Source: Taishania sp964580465 (lineage in GTDB: Bacteria; Bacteroidota; Bacteroidia; Flavobacteriales_D; Crocinitomicaceae). Taken from it: a DNA stretch of 64,000 nucleotides. Positions 25,884 through 34,323 of the stretch are shown piece by piece. The notes beneath the pieces are model-generated. The model was not told the DNA's origin and ran no database searches. It was given only the letters and a program-made list of their open reading frames with translations. Each line of letters opens with the position of its first letter. Position 1 is the stretch's first letter. The position numbers were made by a program, and so were the translations under genes. The stretch is from the NCBI GenBank assembly GCA_964580465.1, contig CAZOKJ010000001.1, positions 123,749 to 187,748 on the forward strand, written 5' to 3'.

Positions 25884-26036
25884 ATGGCAAAGAAAGTAGT
25901 AGCAACCCTTCAAAAAGGTGGAGGTAAGCAACACACAAAAGTAGTGAAAATGGTAAAGTCTGAAAAAGGTACTTACCAATTCATAGAAGAAGTTGTATTG
26001 AACGATAAAGTTAAAGAGTGGTTCGAAAAGAACTAA
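25884..26036 (+). CDS. DUF4295 protein (Bacteroidota ribosomal protein bL38)
   Basis: A 50-residue protein starting MAKKVVATLQKGGGKQHTKV and ending VKEWFEKN, nine bases after rpmG. This is the DUF4295 family, conserved next to rpmG across Bacteroidota. To my knowledge a Flavobacterium johnsoniae ribosome structure identified this family as the phylum-specific ribosomal protein bL38; I hold that link from memory. It would be a structural part of the 50S subunit. Confidence 0.88.
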   Translation: MAKKVVATLQKGGGKQHTKVVKMVKSEKGTYQFIEEVVLNDKVKEWFEKN

Positions 26037-26063
26037 TCTTGACTTGACAGATTCTAAAACATT

Positions 26064-26096
26064 AGCTTCCTTTCAACTTGTTGAAGGAAGCTTTTC
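26064..26096 (+). terminator. Terminator between the ribosomal genes and ftsY
   Basis: AGCTTCCTT pairs with AAGGAAGCT, extended by CAA/TTG past one bulged T, then TTTTCTT. It covers an upstream in-frame ATG at 26078, so ftsY starts at 26111. Confidence 0.75.
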
Positions 26097-26110
26097 TTAT
26101 TTTTAATAAT

Positions 26111-27067
26111 ATGGCATTTTTTGGCTTATTCTCAAAAGAAAAAAAAGAAACCTTAAATAAAGGCTTGGAGAAAACTAAACAAAGTTTTCTTTCTAAAATT
26201 GCTCGCTCAATCGTTGGTAAATCCAAAGTTGATGATGAGGTTTTGGATAACTTAGAAGAAATTCTAATCACTTCTGATGTAGGAGTTGAAACTACTCTGA
26301 AAATCATTGAACGCATTGAAGAACGTGTTGCTCGCGATAAAGTGTTAGGTGCAGACGAGTTAAACCGTATCTTAAAAGAAGAAATTGCAGCGCTTTTAGA
26401 AGAAAATAAAAGTGGTGATGAAACTAATTTTGAGGTTGAAAAACATGGAGATAACCCACATGTTATCATGGTTGTTGGTGTAAACGGCGTTGGTAAAACT
26501 ACAACAATTGGTAAGTTAGCTCATCAATTCAAACAAGCTGGTAAAAAAGTGGTACTTGGTGCTTCTGACACCTTTAGAGCAGCAGCTGTTGACCAGTTAA
26601 TTATTTGGTCGGAACGTGTTGGTGTACCAATTGTTCAACAAGGAATGGGGGCAGATCCTGCTTCTGTGGCTTTCGATACGCTCCAGTCCGCTAAGGCTCA
26701 AAATGCGGATGTAGTAATCATTGACACGGCAGGACGATTGCACAATAAAGTAAACTTGATGAATGAGCTTTCTAAAATTAAACGCGTAATGGACAAAGTC
26801 GTTCCTGGAGCTCCTCATGAAGTACTGTTGGTATTAGACGGCTCAACGGGACAAAATGCTTACGAACAAGCTAAACAGTTTTCAATCGCAACGGACATTA
26901 CAGCTTTAGCAATAACAAAATTAGACGGAACTGCCAAGGGTGGTGTAGTCATTGGTATTTCAGATCAAATGAAAATTCCAGTTAAATACATTGGCGTAGG
27001 TGAAGGAATGTATGACCTTCAGGTTTTTAATAAAGCAGAGTTTGTAGATTCATTATTCTCAGAATAA
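26111..27067 (+). CDS. ftsY: Signal recognition particle receptor FtsY
   Basis: 318 residues from the ATG at 26111 (MAFFGLFSKEKKETLNKGLEKT). The four-helix N domain comes first, then the GTPase G domain with G1 GVNGVGKTTTIGKLA, DTFRAAAVDQL, G3 DTAGRLHNK and G4 TKLDGTAKGG. It docks SRP-ribosome complexes at the inner membrane together with Ffh. The short acidic A region is missing, as is common outside Proteobacteria. Confidence 0.97.
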   Translation: MAFFGLFSKEKKETLNKGLEKTKQSFLSKIARSIVGKSKVDDEVLDNLEEILITSDVGVETTLKIIERIEERVARDKVLGADELNRILKEEIAALLEENKSGDETNFEVEKHGDNPHVIMVVGVNGVGKTTTIGKLAHQFKQAGKKVVLGASDTFRAAAVDQLIIWSERVGVPIVQQGMGADPASVAFDTLQSAKAQNADVVIIDTAGRLHNKVNLMNELSKIKRVMDKVVPGAPHEVLLVLDGSTGQNAYEQAKQFSIATDITALAITKLDGTAKGGVVIGISDQMKIPVKYIGVGEGMYDLQVFNKAEFVDSLFSE

Positions 27068-27094
27068 AAAAAAGGAGCATAGCTCCTTTTTTTT
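27066..27094. terminator. Bidirectional terminator after ftsY
   Basis: An A-run plus GGAGC pairs with GCTCC plus a T-run around ATA. It overlaps the ftsY stop and faces the convergent gene ending at 27102. Confidence 0.9.
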
Positions 27095-27101
27095 ATGTTT
27101 G

Positions 27102-27692
27102 TTATTTTAATTTCTTGACAATTTCATCATAAGCAACTACACCAAAATTATTATTGTTCCACACTTGCATAGGCTCGTTTCCGTTTAATAACACAAATGA
27201 TGGAAATCTTCCTTGTGCAATTGTGTTGGCCATTGCATACGGGTTTTTAGCTAAACCTAAAGGAAATTCACCTTGAATGGCTTGTGCGTAAAAGTCCAAT
27301 GTGGTTGAATCTTCTGATGTTACAATGTATTCGATTTGAACTGAAGGATGATCTTTTTTAAATGCCTTTAATACATAAATTGAATGTTCGCAGTAACGAC
27401 ATCCAGGCATTGCTACTACAACTAATTTTTTTCCAGACAATTCTGAAGTCTCGTCAGTGTGTTGTAAAATTCTCGCTTCGTTGGTAAAATCTCCTTGATA
27501 AATTGGATGAAGAGCAAAATAAATAGAAAATGGAGCTGCAAAGACAAGAATCGCTGCTAATTTAATCCATTTATTAGTGGATTTTTTCCAAATAATAAAA
27601 GCGATTATAAGTCCCAACAAAATAAAAAGAAGGTAAGGTGTGGCTTTGCTCATTGTGTAGGAGAAACCCATGTTAAAGAAAAATGATTCCAT
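27102..27692 (-). CDS. Membrane-anchored thioredoxin-fold protein (CRYC)
   Basis: 196 residues with two TM segments (about 17-36 and 44-62) and then a thioredoxin-like domain outside the cytoplasm. The redox motif is PGCRYCEHSIYVLKAF; the cis-Pro loop is probably GRFPSFVLLN. It resembles DoxX/DsbA-type membrane thiol proteins of Bacteroidota. It starts eight bases after the HD-domain gene, so the two are co-transcribed. It probably acts in envelope thiol redox; the partner is unknown. Confidence 0.75.
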   Translation of the reverse strand: MESFFFNMGFSYTMSKATPYLLFILLGLIIAFIIWKKSTNKWIKLAAILVFAAPFSIYFALHPIYQGDFTNEARILQHTDETSELSGKKLVVVAMPGCRYCEHSIYVLKAFKKDHPSVQIEYIVTSEDSTTLDFYAQAIQGEFPLGLAKNPYAMANTIAQGRFPSFVLLNGNEPMQVWNNNNFGVVAYDEIVKKLK

Positions 27693-27700
27693 AGTTTTTA

Positions 27701-28933
27701 TTATTTAGATTTTAAATCAGGATAGCAAAAGTAAAATTTTTCAACTGGTTTACTTAAAGCTGAGATATTCAAATTGTCTGATGCTTGTGACAAATCAACA
27801 ATGTCGCCATTTTTCATCAATACATTTATGTTTTGTTTTTCTTGGTTGTAAGCATTGTTGACCAACTTGGATGAATGGACTAAATAGTCAGCTTCTTCCA
27901 AAGTAATTCCAAGATGTTGAGCTACTTCTTGTTTTTTAGTGTTTATTTCTTCTAAACTAAATGCTTCTTTACTAATTTTTATTTTGAATAATTTTCTATT
28001 CAATAAGCGTCTTGATAAATTAGAAAGAATAGTGTCTTCGTGGTTAGCCCACACCTTTATGGCCCCCATGATATCGTAATCATCTAAGGCAGCAAACAAA
28101 TCCAAAACTTTAGGGTCATTTACAAAGTCTTCACGCGTCACTGTGTTTTTTAAGAAGTAAGATAGAGCCGGTGAAGCAAACAAATGATGACCTTTTACAG
28201 AAAGATGTTTTGCTCTTTTTAATGTGCTAATTAATAAATTTTCGCTAGAAACCACTGTTTTATGCAAATACACCTGCCAATACATTAATCTTCTTGCTGA
28301 AATAAACTTTTCGACTGAATAAATTCCTTTTTCTTCCAAGACAAGTGCGCCGTTATGCACGTTAAGCATTTCAATGATGCGATCGCTCCCAATGATTCCT
28401 TCACTTACACCAGTATAAAAACTGTCTCTGTTTAAATAGTCCATTCGATCCATATCTAATTGACTGGAAACGAGTTGGTATAAAAATGGTTTGTGATAAG
28501 TGTTAGTAAAAATCTTACGTGTAATACGAAGTTTGTCGCCAAATTCTTTTTCCAATCGTTGCATGAAAAATTCAGATATATCTTCATGACTAACGCCACA
28601 AACAATATCATGCTCCAATGCGTGACTAAAAGGGCCATGACCAATGTCATGTAGTAAAATTGCTGCAAGAACGCCTTGTTCTTCTTCTTCGGTTATTTCA
28701 TGCCCTTTTCTGCGAATAACTTGTATCGCAGTGTTCATCAAATGCATTGCCCCAAGTACATGATGAAAACGAGTGTGCAATGCTCCAGGATATACCAAAT
28801 GAGACATGCCTAACTGCCTTATTCTACGAAGACGTTGCATGTCTGGGTGTTCAATTAAATCGAAAATAAATTCATTAGGTATGGCGATGAAACCATAAAC
28901 GGGGTCATTAAAGATTTTCTTTTTATTGTTCAC
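27701..28933 (-). CDS. HD-domain phosphohydrolase (dGTPase/SAMHD1-like)
   Basis: 410 residues starting MNNKKKIFNDPVYGFIAI. The metal-binding HD residues are in RFHHVLGAMHL and LLHDIGHGPFSHALEHD, with a later Asp in SQLDMDRMDYLNRDS. This is the layout of the broad dNTP triphosphohydrolase/SAMHD1-like branch found in most Flavobacteriales. It may hydrolyse dNTPs or another phosphate ester, and its substrate is not shown by sequence. It heads a two-gene operon with the thioredoxin-fold protein. Confidence 0.85.
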   Translation of the reverse strand: MNNKKKIFNDPVYGFIAIPNEFIFDLIEHPDMQRLRRIRQLGMSHLVYPGALHTRFHHVLGAMHLMNTAIQVIRRKGHEITEEEEQGVLAAILLHDIGHGPFSHALEHDIVCGVSHEDISEFFMQRLEKEFGDKLRITRKIFTNTYHKPFLYQLVSSQLDMDRMDYLNRDSFYTGVSEGIIGSDRIIEMLNVHNGALVLEEKGIYSVEKFISARRLMYWQVYLHKTVVSSENLLISTLKRAKHLSVKGHHLFASPALSYFLKNTVTREDFVNDPKVLDLFAALDDYDIMGAIKVWANHEDTILSNLSRRLLNRKLFKIKISKEAFSLEEINTKKQEVAQHLGITLEEADYLVHSSKLVNNAYNQEKQNINVLMKNGDIVDLSQASDNLNISALSKPVEKFYFCYPDLKSK

Positions 28934-28993
28934 TAGTTATTGGTTAAAAAAACAAAAATACTGATTTTAGTTACTCAATGAATTTTTCGAAAT

Positions 28994-29021
28994 AAAAAAA
29001 GCTGTCAAGGAGACAGCTTTT
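28994..29021 (-). terminator. Terminator of the DUF2147 gene
   Basis: GCTGTC pairs with GACAGC around AAGGA, with A- and T-runs at both ends. Confidence 0.88.
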
Positions 29022-29027
29022 AACTAT

Positions 29028-29459
29028 TTATTTTACACGCTCCCATGTTTGCGTTCTGTAAAAAGGTCCAACGTATCCTCTAACATTTAATTTGTCAGGG
29101 GTGTTTTTGTCCACCCAAATTTTTACATTGTAAACCTTTCCATTTTCAGGGTCAACAATTGTTCCATTTTTCCATGTGCTACCGTCCCATTCTAATCCTC
29201 TAACGATTTGTAAGCCTACTAGCGGTTGATCTTTTCTGTCATCAGTACATAATTTGCATTTTGGATTGTCTTCACGACCTTCACGAGGGTACAAGTATTG
29301 AATTTTACCGTATAATTTACCGTCTTCCTTGTATAATTCAACAGTTGATTTCTTTTTTCCGGTTTTGTCATCAATGGTTGTCCATTTACCATTTGCATGT
29401 TGAGCGTAAGTAGTTTCGCCAACAATTAATAAAAGAGCTAATAAAAATACATTTTTCAT
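29028..29459 (-). CDS. DUF2147 family exported protein
   Basis: 143 residues with a signal peptide (to about TTYAQ). Family features are the opening NGKWTTIDDKTGKKKS, the Cys pair in NPKCKLC, the central GLQIVRGLEWDGSTWKNG with DPENGKVYN, and the ending VRGYVGPFYRTQTWER. It forms a small lipocalin-like beta-barrel in the periplasm according to family knowledge. No reaction has been established. Confidence 0.9.
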   Translation of the reverse strand: MKNVFLLALLLIVGETTYAQHANGKWTTIDDKTGKKKSTVELYKEDGKLYGKIQYLYPREGREDNPKCKLCTDDRKDQPLVGLQIVRGLEWDGSTWKNGTIVDPENGKVYNVKIWVDKNTPDKLNVRGYVGPFYRTQTWERVK

Positions 29460-29576
29460 AGTTTCAATTTTTTTGTTATCTTAAAAGTACTATTTATTTT
29501 AGAATGAACAGTAAAAACCGTGCCAAATTTTAAAGTTTTTAACTCTAATTTTTGCTAATAACTGAAAGTCAATTAG

Positions 29577-29601
29577 TTGTGTTTGAATTAAAAAAACACA
29601 A
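29577..29601 (+). promoter_or_regulatory. Inverted repeat upstream of pgk
   Basis: TTGTGTTT (29577-29584) and AAACACAA (29594-29601) are perfect inverted arms. The centre is 30 bases before the -7 box at 29619. The spacing is wider than in a CRP/FNR site. Confidence 0.35.
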
Positions 29602-29618
29602 AAATGCTAAAAAATGAT

Positions 29619-29626
29619 TACATTTG
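29619..29626 (+). promoter_or_regulatory. -7 box of pgk
   Basis: TACATTTG, an exact TAnnTTTG match, 23 bases before the start codon. No TTG is found at -33. Confidence 0.6.
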
Positions 29627-29649
29627 CCAAAATTTAAAATAATAATACA

Positions 29650-30840
29650 ATGGCTGATATACATTCTTATGATTTTTCTGGTAAAAGAGCATTGATTCGT
29701 GTAGATTTTAATGTTCCATTAGACAAGCAAACATTTGAAGTAACTGACGATACACGTATTCGTGCTGCTGCTCCAACTATTAAACACATTTTAAATAACG
29801 GTGGATCTGTTGTTTTAATGTCGCATTTAGGACGACCTAATGGGGTGGAGGAGAAGTATTCTTTGAAACACATCGTAGCACAAGTGTCTAAAGTGTTGGG
29901 TGTACCAGTTAAATTCGTAACTGATTGTATTAACGAAGAAGCACAAAATGCAAGCAATACACTTCAACCAGGAGAAGTATTGTTATTAGAAAATGTACGT
30001 TTTTACAAGCAAGAAACAGCGGGTACTGAGAGTTTTGCTGAATCGCTGTCAAAACATGGAGATGTTTATGTAAACGATGCGTTTGGTACAGCCCACAGAG
30101 CACATGCTTCTACAACTATTGTGGCTAAATTTTTCCCAAATGATAAAATGTTTGGTTATTTAATTGAAGGAGAAATTAAAGCGGTCGATAAAGTTTTAAA
30201 TAGTTCGGAAAAACCATTGACAGCTATTGTAGGTGGAGCGAAAGTTTCTTCTAAAATTACAATTATTGAACGCTTGCTCGACAAAGTAGATAATCTAATT
30301 GTTGGTGGAGGTATGGCTTACACTTTTGTAAAAGCGCAAGGTGGCTCAGTAGGAAATTCATTAATAGAAGATGATTACATTGAAGTTGCTAAAACAATTA
30401 TGACAAAAGCAAAAGACAAAGGAGTGAATTTGTACATTCCTGTCGATACCATTATTGCGGATCAATTCTCAAATGATGCTAATAGAAAAGAGGTTGCTAT
30501 AACTGAAATTCCTTCTGGATGGATGGGCTTAGATACTGGAAGTCAAACGTCAAAAGACGTGGCAGAAATCATTACGAATTCAAAGTTGATTTTGTGGAAT
30601 GGTCCAATGGGTGTTTTTGAAATGGAAAACTTCCAACAAGGAACAGTAGATGTTGCTAATTCAATTGTAGAAGCTACTTCAAAAGGAGCGTTTTCTTTGA
30701 TTGGTGGAGGAGATTCAGTTGCTGCTATTAATAAATTTGGATTGGCTGACAAAGTTTCGTATGTTTCTACTGGTGGTGGAGCTATGTTAGAATACCTTGA
30801 AGGAATTACATTACCAGGTATTAAAGCAATTAATGAATAA
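29650..30840 (+). CDS. pgk: Phosphoglycerate kinase
   Basis: 396 residues. Signatures are KRALIRVDFNVPLD near the start, SHLGRPNG for substrate binding, ENVRFYKQE, the hinge, and the C-terminal GGGDSVAAINKFG nucleotide loop. It makes ATP from 1,3-bisphosphoglycerate in glycolysis in the cytoplasm. The length is normal, and a single-gene unit is likely. Confidence 0.98.
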   Translation: MADIHSYDFSGKRALIRVDFNVPLDKQTFEVTDDTRIRAAAPTIKHILNNGGSVVLMSHLGRPNGVEEKYSLKHIVAQVSKVLGVPVKFVTDCINEEAQNASNTLQPGEVLLLENVRFYKQETAGTESFAESLSKHGDVYVNDAFGTAHRAHASTTIVAKFFPNDKMFGYLIEGEIKAVDKVLNSSEKPLTAIVGGAKVSSKITIIERLLDKVDNLIVGGGMAYTFVKAQGGSVGNSLIEDDYIEVAKTIMTKAKDKGVNLYIPVDTIIADQFSNDANRKEVAITEIPSGWMGLDTGSQTSKDVAEIITNSKLILWNGPMGVFEMENFQQGTVDVANSIVEATSKGAFSLIGGGDSVAAINKFGLADKVSYVSTGGGAMLEYLEGITLPGIKAINE

Positions 30841-30901
30841 GAAGTTGAGCAATACTTTTTAAGTTAATACGTTTTATTAATACATATATAAGAACAAATC
30901 A

Positions 30902-31438
30902 ATGAAATATAGTGTTTTAGGATTTTTTTTATTTTTAGCAACATTGTCTTTTGCGCAAGTTAAGAATTTAAAGCTGACAAATTGCGTTGTAATAGGTCAA
31001 TTTGATAAGCCAGAAGACCGTTTTACAATTGAAAGCACAACGGCAGGGGTTTTTAGTGCAAATGGTATAAAAACAACTCCTTCAGTTAACTATGTCAAAA
31101 CAGGTGGAAGTTCCAGTGTTTTAGCAGAAGATTCTTTGAAGTCGCTTTTAAAAGAAAATGGTTTTGATACGTATGTAATTGTTTCCGTACGAGGATATGA
31201 TCGTTCTTTTAAACCAAGTAAAACGAATTACACTTTTTTAGAAAAATTAGATCAAGGTACTTTGAGAGAGATTTATCGAAACGCAGCAGTATCTGTTTCT
31301 TTTGAATTTTCATTTTATAGAAACAATGAATTTTTAGGAGCTGATATTATTCGATGTACCAATATCTCCAATAGAGAGACTGTCTTAAAACGATATGTCA
31401 ATAAATTAGAAAAGAAAGTTCAAAAAAAATGGAGGTAA
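30902..31438 (+). CDS. Exported protein of unknown function
   Basis: 178 residues with a signal peptide (MKYSVLGFFLFLATLSFAQ). The mature part holds KLTNCVVIGQFDKPEDRFTIE, then DTYVIVSVRGYDRS, and a basic tail (KLEKKVQKKWR). The alternating alpha/beta pattern recalls small lipoprotein-like domains of the Bacteroidota envelope, but I recognise no family. Its last codons and stop form the stem of the terminator shared with ribE. Confidence 0.75.
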   Translation: MKYSVLGFFLFLATLSFAQVKNLKLTNCVVIGQFDKPEDRFTIESTTAGVFSANGIKTTPSVNYVKTGGSSSVLAEDSLKSLLKENGFDTYVIVSVRGYDRSFKPSKTNYTFLEKLDQGTLREIYRNAAVSVSFEFSFYRNNEFLGADIIRCTNISNRETVLKRYVNKLEKKVQKKWR

Positions 31439-31453
31439 CACCTCCATTTTTTT
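31422..31453. terminator. Shared terminator embedded in the 3' ends of two genes
   Basis: A-run plus TGGAGG pairs with CCTCCA plus T-run, the loop holding the TAA stop. It includes the last codons of the upstream gene and touches the ribE stop. Confidence 0.9.
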
Positions 31454-32036
31454 ATTTGGTCTTAGCAAGTAATCGCGCTACGTACTTACCGATAATATCA
31501 AATTCTAAATTAACACTGTCACCGACTTTTAACTCTTTAAAATTAGTGAATTCATAGGTGTAAGGAATGATGTGTACTGAAAATTGATCATCTTTAGAGT
31601 CCACAACAGTTAAGCTAGTGCCATTTACAGTGATTGAACCTTTTTCTACTGTAACTTCTGGACTATTGTATTGAAAAGTAAACTTCCAGCTGCCATCTTG
31701 CGGTGCGATATCAATACATTTTGCCGTTGTGTCCACATGACCTTGAACAATGTGTCCATCTAGTCTTCCATTAAGTGTCATGCAACGCTCTAAGTTTATT
31801 AAAGAACCAATTTTCCATTCACCAAGATTGGTTTTTTTCAACGTTTCTTGAATTGCAGTAACTACATAACTAGTGTCATTAAGTTTCACAACCGTTAAGC
31901 AACAACCATTGTGAGCAACGCTTTGGTCTATTTGCAGCTCATTAGCGAAATCAGCTTCGATTTCAAAATGTATATTTTCATTCTCTTTTTGAATGGATTT
32001 TACAATACCAGTTTGTTCAATTATTCCTGTAAACAT
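31452..32036 (-). CDS. ribE: Riboflavin synthase, alpha subunit
   Basis: 194 residues with the start MFTGIIEQTGIV and two homologous lumazine-binding halves (NGCCLTVVKLND and NGTSLTVVDSKD). It dismutates 6,7-dimethyl-8-ribityllumazine into riboflavin in the cytoplasm. No FMN riboswitch is visible upstream, and nosZ diverges from it. Confidence 0.96.
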   Translation of the reverse strand: MFTGIIEQTGIVKSIQKENENIHFEIEADFANELQIDQSVAHNGCCLTVVKLNDTSYVVTAIQETLKKTNLGEWKIGSLINLERCMTLNGRLDGHIVQGHVDTTAKCIDIAPQDGSWKFTFQYNSPEVTVEKGSITVNGTSLTVVDSKDDQFSVHIIPYTYEFTNFKELKVGDSVNLEFDIIGKYVARLLAKTK

Positions 32037-32122
32037 GTTTAACTAATTTTAGACTACAAAGATACTTTCTTTTTTTATTATTTGGTAGTTTGAATTTTTA
32101 AGATTATCTTCGCTTGAAGTTG

Positions 32123-32136
32123 TTGATTTTGAGCAA
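32123..32136. promoter_or_regulatory. Second, weaker FNR-like site upstream of nosZ
   Basis: TTGATTTTGAGCAA matches TTGAT-N4-ATCAA except for one base. It is centred 77.5 bases before the -7 box. Confidence 0.35.
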
Positions 32137-32168
32137 TAAATAATGGAAAAGACGAGGGGAAGTTATTC

Positions 32169-32186
32169 TTATGATTAAAGTCATAA
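32169..32186 (+). promoter_or_regulatory. FNR/CRP-type dyad upstream of nosZ
   Basis: TTATGATTAAAGTCATAA has perfect 6-bp arms around six bases, with the FNR core TGA-N6-TCA. The centre is 29.5 bases before the -7 box, about -42 from the expected transcript start. Confidence 0.6.
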
Positions 32187-32206
32187 TTTAAGATAGGCAT
32201 TTTTAT

Positions 32207-32214
32207 TATGTTTG
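32207..32214 (+). promoter_or_regulatory. -7 box of nosZ
   Basis: TATGTTTG, an exact TAnnTTTG match. There is no TTG at -33, so activation by a bound factor is likely. Confidence 0.6.
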
Positions 32215-32265
32215 CATAAAGTTTAAGACAAGTTTAATAAGTAACAAACACTTAAATATAAGTAT

Positions 32266-34257
32266 ATGTATAATGCGAAGTTTAAATTAAGGTCGGCAGT
32301 TGCGCTTTCAGTTGCGTTTGCTGCTATGTTTGGTTTCAATAGTTGTAAACCAAAGACCGCTACGAACGCTGTGAGTGGGGATGCTGCTCAAAAAGTGTAT
32401 GTAGCACCAGGAGAGCATGATGAATTTTATGCTTTCGTTTCGGGAGGTTTTAGTGGGCAGGTATCTGTTTATGGTATTCCTTCAGGACGTTTATTAAAAG
32501 TTCTTCCAGTTTTCTCAGTTGACCCTGAAACAGGTTATGGATTTACTGAAGAATCAAAAGCAATGTTAAATACAACACATGGCTTCCTTCCTTGGGGTGA
32601 TCAACACCACTTAGCGTTTTCTCAAACTGATGGAGAGTATGATGGAAGATGGTTGTTTGCAAACGAAAACAATACACCACGTATTGCTCGTTTAGATTTA
32701 ACAACATTTACTACGTCTGAGATTATCGAGATTCCGAATTCAGCGGGTAACCACTCATCACCATTTATTACAGATAACTCTGAGTATGTGGTGGCAGGAA
32801 CACGTTTTGGTGTACCTTTTAATGAGGACAATGGTGACGTTCCAATTAGTTCTTATGCTGAAAACTTCAGTGGAGCAATTAGCTTCATCAAAGTTGATGA
32901 TAAGACAGGAAGAATGTCAATGGGCTTCCAATTGAAGACTCCACCAGTAAACTATGACTTGAGCCACACTGGTAAAGGTCCTTCTAGCGGATGGTTCTTC
33001 TTCTCAACTTACAACACAGAAAAAGCACACACTTTGTTAGAGGTTAACGCTTCTCAAAGAGATAAAGACTTTATCTTGGCTGTAAACTGGAAAAAAGCTG
33101 AAGAATATGTGAAAGCTGGTAAAGCAAGAACTGTGAAGTCTCCTTATATGCACAACGTAATGAATGAAGAAACACACACTGTTACTTCAACAACTTACGA
33201 AGATGTTTTGGTATTAGAACCTAAAAACTTTAGTGACATTTGTTATTACATTCCATGTCCAAAATCTCCACACGGAACAGACGTTGACCCAACAGGTGAG
33301 TACATCATCGGTTCTGGTAAGTTAGCTTCTTTAATCCCTGTATTCTCTTTCTCTAAGATTCAACAAGCAATCAAAGACAAGAAATTTGACGGAGATTATG
33401 ATGGAATTCCAGTAATTAACTACGAAGCAGCTTTGCATGGAGAGGTACAAAAACCAGGATTAGGACCTTTGCATACTGAGTTTGACGGTGAAGGAAATGC
33501 TTATACTTCTTTCTTCGTATCTTCTGAAGTAGTAAAATGGAATTTGAAAACTTTACAAGTAATTGACAGACAACCAACTTATTACTCTACTGGTCACTTA
33601 ACAGTAGCAGGTGGTGATAGTAAAAAACCTTACGGTAAATACTTAGTTGCTTGGAATAAAATTACTAAAGACCGTTATTTACCAACAGGTCCAGAGTTGA
33701 CTCAAAGTGCGCAGTTGTTTGATATTTCTGGAGAAAAGATGCAGTTGTTGTTAGACTTCCCTACTATTGGTGAGCCTCACTATGCAGTTATGATTCCAGG
33801 TGATAAATTGAAAGAAAAACAATTACGTATCTACGATATTAATAAAAACAATCACCCACGTGTAGCTAAAGGTGAACAAGCGACTAAGATTGTAAGGGAA
33901 GGAAATAAAGTACATGTTTACATGACTTTGATTAGATCTCACATTACTCCAGATAACATTGAAGGTATCAAAGTTGGAGACGAGGTTTACTTCCACGTAA
34001 CAAACTTAGAGCAAGACTGGGATTTACCACACGGATTCACAATCTTAGGATCAACTGCTGCTGAGGCGTTAATCTTACCAGGTGAAACTAAAACTATTAA
34101 GTGGGAACCTAAGAAAGTTGGTATTATACCATTCTATTGTACAGACTTCTGTAGTGCATTACACCAAGAAATGCAAGGATATGTACGAGTTTCTCCAGCA
34201 GGAAGCAATGTTCCTTTAAGATATGGAACAGGTGAAACTGCGCCAAAAGGAAACTAA
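32266..34257 (+). CDS. nosZ: Nitrous oxide reductase, clade II (Sec-type)
   Basis: 663 residues. The N-terminus is a Sec-type signal with a lipobox-like FGFNSC near residue 27 and no twin-arginine motif, which points to clade II. The beta-propeller carries the CuZ histidine motif WGDQHHLAFSQTDG (about 109-122) and further His in SPHGTDVDPTG, GPLHTEFDG and GEPHYAV. The C-terminal cupredoxin CuA domain has DLPHGFTI (about 586) and FYCTDFCSALHQEMQ (about 625-638). It reduces N2O to N2 in the periplasm. It is first in a six-gene nos cluster, and a strong hairpin right behind it sets its level apart from the rest. Confidence 0.97.
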   Translation: MYNAKFKLRSAVALSVAFAAMFGFNSCKPKTATNAVSGDAAQKVYVAPGEHDEFYAFVSGGFSGQVSVYGIPSGRLLKVLPVFSVDPETGYGFTEESKAMLNTTHGFLPWGDQHHLAFSQTDGEYDGRWLFANENNTPRIARLDLTTFTTSEIIEIPNSAGNHSSPFITDNSEYVVAGTRFGVPFNEDNGDVPISSYAENFSGAISFIKVDDKTGRMSMGFQLKTPPVNYDLSHTGKGPSSGWFFFSTYNTEKAHTLLEVNASQRDKDFILAVNWKKAEEYVKAGKARTVKSPYMHNVMNEETHTVTSTTYEDVLVLEPKNFSDICYYIPCPKSPHGTDVDPTGEYIIGSGKLASLIPVFSFSKIQQAIKDKKFDGDYDGIPVINYEAALHGEVQKPGLGPLHTEFDGEGNAYTSFFVSSEVVKWNLKTLQVIDRQPTYYSTGHLTVAGGDSKKPYGKYLVAWNKITKDRYLPTGPELTQSAQLFDISGEKMQLLLDFPTIGEPHYAVMIPGDKLKEKQLRIYDINKNNHPRVAKGEQATKIVREGNKVHVYMTLIRSHITPDNIEGIKVGDEVYFHVTNLEQDWDLPHGFTILGSTAAEALILPGETKTIKWEPKKVGIIPFYCTDFCSALHQEMQGYVRVSPAGSNVPLRYGTGETAPKGN

Positions 34258-34266
34258 AAATAAAAC

Positions 34267-34299
34267 AAAATGAGTTACTCTTCGGGGTAGCTCATTTTT
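34267..34299 (+). terminator. Hairpin between nosZ and the maturation genes
   Basis: A 14-bp stem (34267-34280 with 34285-34298, G-T pairs allowed) around a TTCG loop, ending in a five-T run. It would act as a partial terminator and as a 3' stabiliser of nosZ mRNA. Confidence 0.8.
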
Positions 34300-34323
34300 A
34301 CAACAAACAAAACAACAAACAAC

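Noticed and set aside
26078..26110. Upstream ATG for ftsY
   Set aside because: It lies inside the terminator hairpin of the ribosomal operon, and the next ATG gives the usual FtsY start.
32037..32265. FMN riboswitch upstream of ribE
   Set aside because: The upstream region is short, AT-rich and lacks the conserved RFN boxes (AGGAUAU, GGG clusters).
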